From Flavobacteriaceae bacterium (GTDB lineage: Bacteria > Bacteroidota > Bacteroidia > Flavobacteriales > Flavobacteriaceae), in NCBI GenBank assembly GCA_013001365.1, contig JABDMQ010000184.1, positions 1 to 5,771 on the forward strand: a stretch of 5,771 nucleotides of DNA. Direction: 5' to 3'. The notes under the pieces were generated by a model, which ran no database searches, was not told the origin of the DNA, and saw nothing but the letters and a program-made list of their open reading frames with translations. Shown here in pieces: positions 1 through 5,754 of the stretch. Made by a program: the position numbers and the translations under genes. Positions within the stretch are counted from its first letter, which is position 1; every line of letters begins with the position of its first letter.

Positions 1-62
1 ATAATGATCGGTATTAGAAGCAGCAGTAACGCATAGAGAAGCTCAGGATGTTTAAACTGCAT
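1..62 (-). CDS. BatA-type (aerotolerance regulator N-terminal domain) membrane protein, 5' end only
   Basis: Read on the minus strand from the ATG at 62-60, the first 20 codons give MQFKHPELLYALLLLLIPII, and the frame is still open at the window edge. This closely matches the start of Bacteroidota proteins with the BatA N-terminal double-transmembrane domain (TIGR02226 type), in which a short 'FxHPELLxAL' segment leads into the first membrane helix. Family members are inner-membrane proteins. Some carry a von Willebrand A domain and belong to Bat operons linked to oxidative stress; others are longer stand-alone proteins, often of about 600 residues, with no proven role. Only the N-terminus is visible, so the two types cannot be told apart. 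The gene lies 92 bp downstream of the glycosyltransferase stop and appears to have its own promoter at 108-115. The identification rests on 20 residues, but the match is distinctive. Confidence 0.8.
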   Translation of the reverse strand, partial: MQFKHPELLYALLLLLIPII

Positions 63-107
63 TCCGTTGTTTGGGTTTTAGTTCGCTAAATACCTTTTAT
101 GAATTCT

Positions 108-115
108 CAAATATA
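108..115 (-). promoter_or_regulatory. Candidate -7 promoter box for the BatA-domain gene
   Basis: The minus strand reads TATATTTG here, a perfect match to the Bacteroidota -7 consensus TAnnTTTG. Transcription would begin near position 101 and leave a leader of about 40 nt before the ATG at 62. A -33 TTTG is not clear: the nearest candidate is TTTA (minus strand of 133-136), 17 bp upstream and inside an AT palindrome. The perfect box and its sensible position support it, but the motif is short and AT-rich DNA gives such matches by chance. Confidence 0.45.
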
Positions 116-127
116 GAAAATGAACGG

Positions 128-139
128 ATATTTAAATAT
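128..139. repeat. 12-bp perfect AT palindrome upstream of the BatA-domain gene promoter
   Basis: ATATTTAAATAT is its own reverse complement. It lies 12 bp upstream of the candidate -7 box, where the -33 region would be. It could be a regulator half-site pair, or simply AT-rich promoter DNA. It is too weak and has too little loop room to be a convincing terminator for the glycosyltransferase operon. I see no better terminator in the 63-154 gap. Confidence 0.3.
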
Positions 140-154
140 TTGTTTGGGTCATTT

Positions 155-1162
155 TTAACAGAAGAAGAAATAATCGGTCATAGAACGCATGTCATGATCC
201 GCCATATATTGCCTTATCTCCATCTGTGCTTCTGGATTTGCCACCGTAATGATACTCTGCGGATTCTCAAGTTCTTTTAAATACGTAAAATCCATTAAAG
301 GCTGACCATAGATATCCTTACCTATTTTTTTTGGATTATCGCAAATCCAATAGAATGGTTTTTGTTTCTCAACCAACATCTTCGCCATCTCTTTCCCTTT
401 ATTTCCGGCTCCCCAGATTGCCAAGGGTCTAGACTTATCATGATCCAATTTCAGGAAGTACCGCAACTTGATCTCCAGAAAATAATTTTGGGCATAATGC
501 TCATGGGTTCTTGAGGTACGGGTAGGGTAGTCCCTCCAAAGATGCAATACAGTATTACATGGAATGCATTTCAATCCGAATTCGTAACATCTAAATGTCA
601 AGTCATAATCCTCTGGGTAATTATTTGGTTTGAAGGCATCAATACTTTCGAGGTCATCTCTGTTCAGCATCCAACATGGTGATGGGATGACACATTCCTT
701 GTAGATTTCTGAATAATTCTCCCCTTTTCTGGAAAGCTTGTTGAGCCATTCCTCATAACTTTTATAGCCCAGACTTATGCCATCTTCAGAGAAATACTTA
801 ACAAGACCGACAGCTACATGGCCTGTTCCCATTGAACTCAAATTATTGAACAGGGTTTCTAATTTGTGTTCCATCATTATATCGTCGCTGTCCATTCTTG
901 TGATAAATTCACCTTTGCTATTGTTATAAGCACAACGAAGTGCCTCTATAATGCCATTACCGGGATTCTTTAAAGGCTTGAATCTATTATCGATTTCCGA
1001 ATAAGTCTTGACCAATTCAAAACTATCATCATCAGAATTGTCATCGACCAATATCGCTTCCCAATTGGTATAAGTTTGCTTCAAGATCGAATCTAAACAC
1101 TCAGGAAGGAACAGCACTGTATTCTTGAAAGGAATTAAGATGCTGATCAATTCTTGCCCCAC
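155..1162 (-). CDS. Family 2 glycosyltransferase with C-terminal Rossmann-like domain
   Basis: This 335-residue protein should transfer a sugar from a nucleotide-sugar donor to a glycan, lipid or other acceptor; the substrate cannot be told from sequence. Residues 5-220 are a GT-A fold of family GT2: the opening ISILIPFKN, the nucleotide-binding VDDNSDD at 39-45, the metal-binding DxD-type MDSDD at 90-94, and a PEDYDL segment at 183-188 that fits the catalytic-base region. Residues 246-300 look like a separate nucleotide-binding unit, with hydrophobic IW followed by GAGNKGK (251-257) and a later 'ICDNPKKIGKDIYGQPL' stretch resembling NAD(P)- or sugar-nucleotide-binding Rossmann domains. No membrane helix or signal peptide is visible, so it is probably cytoplasmic or peripherally membrane-bound. 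The start codon is GTG at 1162-1160, 4 bp after the upstream stop; a TTG four codons later is a weaker alternative. It is the last gene of the three-gene operon. Confidence 0.9.
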   Translation of the reverse strand: MGQELISILIPFKNTVLFLPECLDSILKQTYTNWEAILVDDNSDDDSFELVKTYSEIDNRFKPLKNPGNGIIEALRCAYNNSKGEFITRMDSDDIMMEHKLETLFNNLSSMGTGHVAVGLVKYFSEDGISLGYKSYEEWLNKLSRKGENYSEIYKECVIPSPCWMLNRDDLESIDAFKPNNYPEDYDLTFRCYEFGLKCIPCNTVLHLWRDYPTRTSRTHEHYAQNYFLEIKLRYFLKLDHDKSRPLAIWGAGNKGKEMAKMLVEKQKPFYWICDNPKKIGKDIYGQPLMDFTYLKELENPQSIITVANPEAQMEIRQYMADHDMRSMTDYFFFC

Positions 1163-1166
1163 GGAT

Positions 1167-2402
1167 CTAGTTTTTCAATGTTGGAAAGTATGCGGTATTA
1201 ATTTTGGCTGTTTTAACAGTTAAGGAATCGCCAGAATTGGTCCAGGCGATAAAAGCTTGGTCGTTTTTAACCACCATTCTTGGAAACCCACTCGACCGCT
1301 CTTCGGATGTTTCTGTTACAGAAATCACAGGGCTTTTGATTCCATTCTCTTGGATTTTTTGCAACTGAATAAGTGCATTTTCATTAACATTGTCTAACCA
1401 ACTAACCAAAATAGATTCCTCATCTATGAATTGTATGTCAACTCGACCTGACGGCTTCTCTTGATTCACAGTTATTGGTTTACCGAATGAAGCTCCATTA
1501 TCTTCAGAAAATGCCACTTTAACTTCTGCATGATCATTAGCAGCAGTAAACCAGGCGACGGCTACCTTACTTTTATGAGTAGTTATAGCCGGTCCATTGA
1601 CAGGACAGCCAAAAATGGACCAATTATCCGAATGAAGTGATTTGGGCTCCGTCCATTTTCCATCGACTCTTCGTACATATGAAATATCCCTGATCTCCTT
1701 TGCCGTTCGATCCCTATAAACGACTATTGGTCCATTTTGGGTCATGGCTGTATCTGTTTGGCAGCAATCGCAAACCCGATCATCCAGTTCTAATTCTTCA
1801 GAAAGCAGTCCTTTATTATCTATGGTAGCGCATCTTAAAGTCATTTCTTTGGCAATGCTTGAGTCTTTTTCTGCGTAAGCATATTTCCTGCCATCTAGCC
1901 AAACTGAGAGAAATTCATTATTAGCCAATGCTACTTTGCTCACAAAACCATGTTCGGAATTTGTTTTGTCGTCATGAGGAATTAGGGACGTGTTCCACGT
2001 ATTTCCGTCATCGTTTGAAATAGTAATATTCACATTGTAATCATAAGTGCCAGTCGCACTTTTAGCAAGGTAATGTGCTGCTAATGAGCTATTGCCGAAA
2101 GAAGTGATTGATGGAAAATCTGCCCAATTAACGAACCAATCATTACCTTCGGAAATTAGTTTGGGCTCTGCCCAAGTTAAATCGTGTTCGATCAACTTTG
2201 ATAAAAACAATTTGCTTTTTTCTTTTTCCTTCGCCTGGATCCATGACAAATAAATGGTTCCATTTTCAGATACATGCAAATTAGGTTCAGAACCCGCTGT
2301 ACTGCCTGGATTGTCAAAATATACGATGGCTTGCTCTGATTCCTTGTTGCAAGACCAAATACTTGCTAAGATTGCGACACAAATAACTCCTTTCCTAATC
2401 AT
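1167..2402 (-). CDS. Lipoprotein with sialidase-like (BNR/Asp-box) beta-propeller; exo-alpha-sialidase-type annotation
   Basis: This 411-residue protein begins with a lipoprotein signal peptide: basic MIRK, a hydrophobic core, then the lipobox IWSC with Cys18 as the lipidated residue. It should be anchored to a membrane facing the periplasm or the surface. The rest looks like a six-bladed sialidase-type propeller, with Asp-box motifs SNDDGNTW (129-136) and SEDNGASF (299-306) and repeated 'xxAWxx/VSWLD' strands. Databases would probably call it exo-alpha-sialidase or sialidase family, but I cannot find the FRIP motif; the equivalent place reads DFPSIT (95-100). Sialidase activity is therefore doubtful. 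A distinctive CDCCQTD cluster (211-217) and GCPVNGP (265-271) suggest a disulfide or metal site. The ATG is 3 bp after the stop of the S10 peptidase gene and the stop is 4 bp before the glycosyltransferase GTG, so it is the middle gene of the operon and probably translationally coupled. Confidence 0.82.
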   Translation of the reverse strand: MIRKGVICVAILASIWSCNKESEQAIVYFDNPGSTAGSEPNLHVSENGTIYLSWIQAKEKEKSKLFLSKLIEHDLTWAEPKLISEGNDWFVNWADFPSITSFGNSSLAAHYLAKSATGTYDYNVNITISNDDGNTWNTSLIPHDDKTNSEHGFVSKVALANNEFLSVWLDGRKYAYAEKDSSIAKEMTLRCATIDNKGLLSEELELDDRVCDCCQTDTAMTQNGPIVVYRDRTAKEIRDISYVRRVDGKWTEPKSLHSDNWSIFGCPVNGPAITTHKSKVAVAWFTAANDHAEVKVAFSEDNGASFGKPITVNQEKPSGRVDIQFIDEESILVSWLDNVNENALIQLQKIQENGIKSPVISVTETSEERSSGFPRMVVKNDQAFIAWTNSGDSLTVKTAKINTAYFPTLKN

Positions 2403-2405
2403 CTT

Positions 2406-3896
2406 TCAATATTTTGCTGACTTTCCTTTACTGGCAGACTTAATAATGAATTCCCTAAGGTCGTCATTGGCTTTGATAAGGTCTTCATTTCGTAAATACA
2501 TCATATGGCCACTTCTGTAACCCTTGAAATAAAGGCGGTCTTTCATTTTCCCACTAGGATCGATCTGCGAAAGTGTATACTTGGCTGCAAAATAGGTAGT
2601 AGCACCATCGTAATAACCAGATTGATTAAGCACCTGCAAATACGGATTTTGGGCCATTGCTTGGCGAAGGTTGTCGCGTACCTCATTATCGTCATTGTTC
2701 CATGGTCTAACTGGACCAAACATATTGTATTTAATATCCGTCTTGAATTTTAGGTGTTCTCTTAAATAATAATTGATCGCTGGTGTGAATGAGTGTAACC
2801 AAGAGGTCAATTCTGCGCTATAATCTGGCCTATTGCCTGCTTCGATCTTGTCAAGTCCAAGATAGCGAGAGTCCAATCTACCAATGGTTTGTCCAGTCTT
2901 GTCCCTTAACAGTTCCTTCCAGAAGAACTGTGTTGGTACATCAAGATTGTGCTGAAGAACAGACTTTTTACTTAGCCCGGAATAGTAGGCCATTTTATCG
3001 GCAACATCCTGACGTTCGCTATCAGAAATATAACCACCTTTGGCTAAAGCTGGCATTAGTTTGTTAATTGCAAAATCTTCAGCTTCTGGAAGGACTTCAA
3101 GCAAGTCCTTGTTCTGTAGCACTGCTGGAAGCATTTTGTGATGCCACGCTGCGGCGGTGTAATAAGGCAAGTTTATGGCCGAATAAATGGGCTGTCCCGT
3201 ATTGTACAAATTGTAATCAGCAGGTGAAACCAAGATAACACCATTCAAGTACATCCATTGCTGGTTTTGCAGTGCCAAAGCCAAGCCCATGACTCGTGTC
3301 CCGCCGTAACTCTCACCAATGATATATTTTGGTGATTGCCAACGATTATTGCGAGAAACAAATGTATTCAACCATTCGGCTAGGTATTTTATGTCTTCAT
3401 TGATGCCAAAGAATTGCTTCTTGTCAGGCATTTTTCCTTCTTCATCAGGAATCATCCTCGAGTAGCCAGTATTTACGGGATTTATGAAAACGATATCTGC
3501 AACATCCAGTATGCTATTTGGATTCTCTTTCACGCCATAGGGTTGCACAGGATATCCTTCATCATCGATCTTGAGGATTTTTGGCCCAGTATAAGCAACA
3601 TGCATCCATACTGAAGCAGAGCCAGGGCCTCCATTAAACGACATGATTAGAGGTCGTTCCTCGGATTTACCACCATTGGTTCTTTTATAATAGGTGTAAT
3701 AGAGTGAGGCGATGGGTTTGCCGTTTTCGTCCCATACTGGCTGAGTTCCTGTTGATGCTGTATAGGCAACCAATTTTCCTTTGATGGTCGCGTTATGGTT
3801 GGTTACAACCACAGTATCGACAGGGATTTCCCTAGATTGAGAAACAATGGTTATTGTAAACAGAAACAAGAGGAGCAAAAGTGCAGATTTTTTCAT
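2406..3896 (-). CDS. Secreted S10 family serine peptidase (serine carboxypeptidase-like)
   Basis: Using the ATG at 3896, this is a 496-residue protein. It has a classical Sec signal peptide (MKKSALLLLLFLFTITIVSQS) with probable cleavage near residue 21, so it acts in the periplasm or outside the cell. The alpha/beta-hydrolase S10 signatures are intact: the NGGPG substrate-binding loop at 88-92, the nucleophile motif GESYGG with Ser196, Asp430 in SGYYDGATTY, and His464 in RSGHMMYL. Family members remove C-terminal residues from peptides, and the length is normal for bacterial S10 proteins. The frame extends upstream to an ATG at 3956, but that would put 20 residues before a textbook signal peptide and would overlap a candidate promoter, so 3896 is preferred. 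It is the first gene of the operon. Its natural substrate and any link to the propeller lipoprotein are unknown; the function call itself is firm. Confidence 0.93.
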   Translation of the reverse strand: MKKSALLLLLFLFTITIVSQSREIPVDTVVVTNHNATIKGKLVAYTASTGTQPVWDENGKPIASLYYTYYKRTNGGKSEERPLIMSFNGGPGSASVWMHVAYTGPKILKIDDEGYPVQPYGVKENPNSILDVADIVFINPVNTGYSRMIPDEEGKMPDKKQFFGINEDIKYLAEWLNTFVSRNNRWQSPKYIIGESYGGTRVMGLALALQNQQWMYLNGVILVSPADYNLYNTGQPIYSAINLPYYTAAAWHHKMLPAVLQNKDLLEVLPEAEDFAINKLMPALAKGGYISDSERQDVADKMAYYSGLSKKSVLQHNLDVPTQFFWKELLRDKTGQTIGRLDSRYLGLDKIEAGNRPDYSAELTSWLHSFTPAINYYLREHLKFKTDIKYNMFGPVRPWNNDDNEVRDNLRQAMAQNPYLQVLNQSGYYDGATTYFAAKYTLSQIDPSGKMKDRLYFKGYRSGHMMYLRNEDLIKANDDLREFIIKSASKGKSAKY

Positions 3897-3922
3897 TTTT
3901 TTAAGTTGATTAGAATGAACAT

Positions 3923-3957
3923 CTAATGTAGTAAAAACAGATAAGTAATTTTTCAAA
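3923..3957 (-). promoter_or_regulatory. Candidate promoter for the S10 peptidase operon
   Basis: On the minus strand a TTTG (3957-3954) precedes TACATTAG (3930-3923), which matches the Bacteroidota TAnnTTTG box at five of six fixed positions. The 23-bp spacing is a little longer than the usual 19-21 bp. Transcription would start near 3917 and give a leader of about 20 nt before the ATG at 3896. This agrees with the signal-peptide-based start and argues against the ATG at 3956. It is inferred from short motifs only. Confidence 0.3.
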
Positions 3958-4014
3958 GGGAGTTAATAATAATCATATTATGGCACGATACTTGAATTGA
4001 TGGAGTGAAGACAA

Positions 4015-4028
4015 ATGAAAATTTTCAT
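4015..4028. repeat. 14-bp perfect palindrome in the divergent intergenic region (possible operator)
   Basis: ATGAAAATTTTCAT equals its own reverse complement. It is flanked by GAAGA (4007-4011) and TCTTC (4028-4032, sharing its first base with the palindrome end), which are also complementary. It lies 13 bp upstream of the candidate -7 box of the DUF6799 gene, where the -33 element would be, and about 60 bp from the S10 promoter. A dimeric regulator site is the natural guess. A run of seven T at 4033-4039 also makes it look like a weak terminator on the plus strand, but no gene ends there. Confidence 0.4.
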
Positions 4029-4041
4029 CTTCTTTTTTTAG

Positions 4042-4049
4042 TATCTTTA
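4042..4049 (+). promoter_or_regulatory. Candidate -7 promoter box for the DUF6799 gene
   Basis: TATCTTTA matches the Bacteroidota TAnnTTTG box at five of six fixed positions. Transcription would start near 4056, about 20 nt before the ATG at 4077. No TTTG -33 element is present at the expected distance; that place is taken by the 14-bp palindrome, which could mean the promoter depends on a regulator. Confidence 0.4.
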
Positions 4050-4076
4050 ATAGTAAATTAACTTAAATTCATTCCA

Positions 4077-4409
4077 ATGAAAAAAACACTCTTACTTATA
4101 GTTGTCTTATTTATCTCTGCTGGTTCTATTATGGCCCAAGAGATCAAGGACAGGGATTATTGCATTATGCAAGACGGTCAGATCGTTATGTATGAAAAGG
4201 GCATGCCAAAAGTCATTAAAGAAGCGGTAACGCTCAAGAATGGTACTGTTATTAGTCCTGATGGCAGCTATACCTCCAAAACAGGCAAGAATGGAAAATT
4301 GGCCGAAGGCGAATGCTTTGGCATGAGTGGCCATAAATATAAAAGTGAATCGCAGTTGATTCAAGCTCAGCAAAGACAGAAGAAAAAACTTCTCAAGAAG
4401 ACGAAGTAG
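4077..4409 (+). CDS. Small exported DUF6799 protein
   Basis: This 110-residue protein starts with a Sec signal peptide (MKKTLLLIVVLFISAGSIMA, likely cut after Ala20) and should be periplasmic or secreted. Residues 25-85 fit DUF6799: an opening RDYCIMQDGQIVMYEKG, a middle VTLKNGTVISPDGSY, and a closing GKNGKLAEGECFGMSG. The domain consists of short 'xxDGxxxxxxxG' and 'NGTxxxPDG' hairpins, probably a small beta protein. No function is established for the family. The C-terminal tail from about residue 99 is very basic (QRQKKKLLKKTK), which could bind an acidic partner, polysaccharide or membrane lipid; that is inference. It stands alone on the plus strand, divergent from the S10 operon and convergent with the TIGR02757 gene. 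No Shine-Dalgarno is visible, as is usual in Bacteroidota. Confidence 0.85.
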   Translation: MKKTLLLIVVLFISAGSIMAQEIKDRDYCIMQDGQIVMYEKGMPKVIKEAVTLKNGTVISPDGSYTSKTGKNGKLAEGECFGMSGHKYKSESQLIQAQQRQKKKLLKKTK

Positions 4410-4427
4410 CTTTCTAATAAGATTCTT

Positions 4428-5192
4428 CTAGAACTTCTCAAAAACTCCCAGTCCGAATAACGCAAAGTCGTATTTGACTGGGTCTTTTTTATCCAATGAT
4501 CTAAGACTGGTATCAAGCTCTACTAAGGCTTTGGCATCATTTTGCTTTCTTTTTAATAGTCCTAACTTCCGGGCCACATTTCCTGAATGCACATCCAATG
4601 GACATGACAACTGACTAGGAGAGAGGCTTTGCCAAATACCGAAATCCACGCCAGCATTATCCTTTCGGATCATCCACCTCAAGAACATATTAATACGCTT
4701 GGCAGCAGAATTTTTAAGTGGGTCGCTAACGTGTTTTCTTGTTCGTTCCAGATGTTTTATCTCAAAGAATATGTTCTTGAACTCATGAATAGCTGGTTGC
4801 ATTGAATCTTCATTACTATTGTTCTTAAAAATTGCTTCAAGACCTCCGTGATCAGTATAGATATGTCTTAGGCTCTTTATGAACTGAACAAAGTCCTCAC
4901 CATTGAAGGTGCGATGCACAAAATGAAGTAAATTTTCCAACTCTGCATCATTGTGATTCATGATGAAATCGTGGGGTGAATTATCCAATAGTTCCATCAT
5001 ACGACGTGCATTGTTAATGATGCTCTTTCTATTTCCCCATGCGATGGTAGCCGTCAAGAATCCTGAAATCTCGATGTCTTCTTTATTGGAGAATCGATGA
5101 GGTACTTGTATGGGGTCGCTTTCAATGAATTTTGGGTTGTTGTACTCAATGACCTTGGAATCGAGGAATTCCTGTAGTTCTTTTTGGTTCAA
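4428..5192 (-). CDS. TIGR02757 / DUF2400 family protein, TTG start
   Basis: From the TTG at 5192 this is 254 residues, in line with my recollection of a family size of about 250. Conserved-looking blocks are DPIQVPHRF (26-34), AWGNRKSI (51-58), HRTFNG (93-98), KRINMFLRWMIR (165-176), PLDVHSGNVARKLGLL (198-213) and DPVKYDFALFGLG (237-249). The family is widespread in Bacteroidota and has no established function. The 'PLDVHxGNVARKLGLL' and 'DPVKYDFALFGLG' blocks recall the helical core of HhH-type DNA glycosylases, but that link is inference. No signal peptide or membrane helix is seen, so it is cytoplasmic. An ATG at 5267 in the same frame would add 25 residues and overlap the upstream gene by 71 bp; those residues are unlike the family start, whereas TTG gives MNQKELQEFLDSK and a 4-bp gap. 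It is probably translationally coupled to the protease gene. Confidence 0.88.
   Translation of the reverse strand: MNQKELQEFLDSKVIEYNNPKFIESDPIQVPHRFSNKEDIEISGFLTATIAWGNRKSIINNARRMMELLDNSPHDFIMNHNDAELENLLHFVHRTFNGEDFVQFIKSLRHIYTDHGGLEAIFKNNSNEDSMQPAIHEFKNIFFEIKHLERTRKHVSDPLKNSAAKRINMFLRWMIRKDNAGVDFGIWQSLSPSQLSCPLDVHSGNVARKLGLLKRKQNDAKALVELDTSLRSLDKKDPVKYDFALFGLGVFEKF
4440..4490. terminator. Intrinsic terminator hairpin, apparently bidirectional, inside the 3' end of the TIGR02757 gene
   Basis: CCCAGTC (4447-4453) pairs perfectly with GACTGGG (4476-4482). The interior continues the stem: AATA and CG (4456-4459, 4461-4462, with A4460 bulged) pair with CGTATT (4469-4474) around a six-base loop. 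On the plus strand the stem is followed by TC and six T (4485-4490), placing a good terminator about 37 nt after the DUF6799 stop codon. On the minus strand it is followed by AG and five T (complement of 4444-4440), 10 nt before the TIGR02757 stop codon. The plus-strand role for the DUF6799 gene is the better supported one. Confidence 0.65.
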
Positions 5193-5196
5193 TGGT

Positions 5197-5754
5197 CTAG
5201 AAATAAAAATACAGATAGGAAGTCCATACGGCAGTTGACGATTCAACTTTTTCAGGCATCGACTCACTAAAATAAAGTAGAGTAACTCCTGGAATTACCA
5301 AAATGGCATTGTAAACCGCATGAAAGATCATCGCATAGAGAAGCCCGAGTTGAACGCGTATCAATCCCAAGAAGAGTCCTAGGATTATTTGTGGCGCCAC
5401 AAGAATAGGAGAGAAGAGCAACACATTTGTGGTCATATCGTAATTGGTGATATGCACATATCCAAATGCCAAAGCTAGACCATAGTAAACCCAACGAAAG
5501 ACATTCTTGTACTTACAAAACAGGGTTATAGGCGCCCTGAATATCAATTCCTCAAATATCGGGGCAATAATGATGGCCAAAAACATTATCATTAATGGTG
5601 AAAATTCATCGAACATTTGATTGATGGCATGGTCCTCCATGCTGAACAGGCCAAATTGTTCTAAAGCTCCGATCAAGAACACAAAAACGAAATTTATTGC
5701 AAAGGACATTCCTAGGATAATGAACATCATTAGTCCTTTATTCTGCAAGGTCAT
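5197..5754 (-). CDS. CPBP family intramembrane (CAAX-type) metalloprotease
   Basis: This 185-residue polytopic inner-membrane protein has the three CPBP/Abi motifs in order: the metal-site EELIFR (EExxxR, Glu68, Glu69, Arg73), FGYVH (FxxxH, His101), and HAVYN (HxxxN, His145 and Asn149). Hydrophobic stretches at about 8-32, 52-67, 88-100, 112-135 and 137-163 give four or five helices. Bacterial members are thought to cleave membrane-associated substrates; some work in bacteriocin self-immunity or as scaffolds, and the target here is unknown. It is rather short for the family. The frame stays open upstream of the chosen ATG (5754-5752) to the window edge, so the true start may lie outside the window and the entry may be 5'-partial. 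The stop lies 4 bp before the TTG of the TIGR02757 gene, so the two should be co-transcribed. Confidence 0.9.
   Translation of the reverse strand: MTLQNKGLMMFIILGMSFAINFVFVFLIGALEQFGLFSMEDHAINQMFDEFSPLMIMFLAIIIAPIFEELIFRAPITLFCKYKNVFRWVYYGLALAFGYVHITNYDMTTNVLLFSPILVAPQIILGLFLGLIRVQLGLLYAMIFHAVYNAILVIPGVTLLYFSESMPEKVESSTAVWTSYLYFYF

Noticed and set aside
77..90. TTTAG-TTCG-CTAAA mini-hairpin with a tetraloop-like centre in the leader of the BatA-domain gene.
   Set aside because: The stem has only 5 bp, the transcript is the minus strand so the loop is CGAA rather than UUCG, and nothing around it suggests a riboswitch or terminator.
2254..3614. Several open frames of 66-92 codons on the plus strand opposite the lipoprotein and S10 peptidase genes.
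   Set aside because: They lie antisense to genes with clear family signatures, show no domain or signal peptide, and have no promoter or spacing that supports translation.
3894..3956. Longer S10 peptidase start at the ATG at 3956.
   Set aside because: It would place 20 polar residues in front of a textbook signal peptide and overlap the candidate promoter; the ATG at 3896 fits better.
4007..4039. The palindrome plus seven T in the divergent intergenic region considered as a terminator of a small RNA.
   Set aside because: No plus-strand promoter or structured transcript is evident upstream of it, and the stem is almost entirely A-T, so an operator reading is preferred.
4107..4373. An 88-codon minus-strand frame opposite the DUF6799 gene.
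   Set aside because: It is antisense to a well-supported gene with a signal peptide and shows no recognisable protein features.
30..5344. An identical 13-mer, CGCATAGAGAAGC, at 30-42 and 5332-5344, considered as a repeat or duplication trace.
   Set aside because: Both copies encode Leu-Leu-Tyr-Ala in the same reading frame of two unrelated membrane proteins, and the flanks differ. A shared short codon string is the simpler explanation.
5267..5494. A 75-codon minus-strand frame inside the CPBP protease gene.
   Set aside because: It is an out-of-frame shadow of the protease, whose three catalytic motifs are intact in the main frame.
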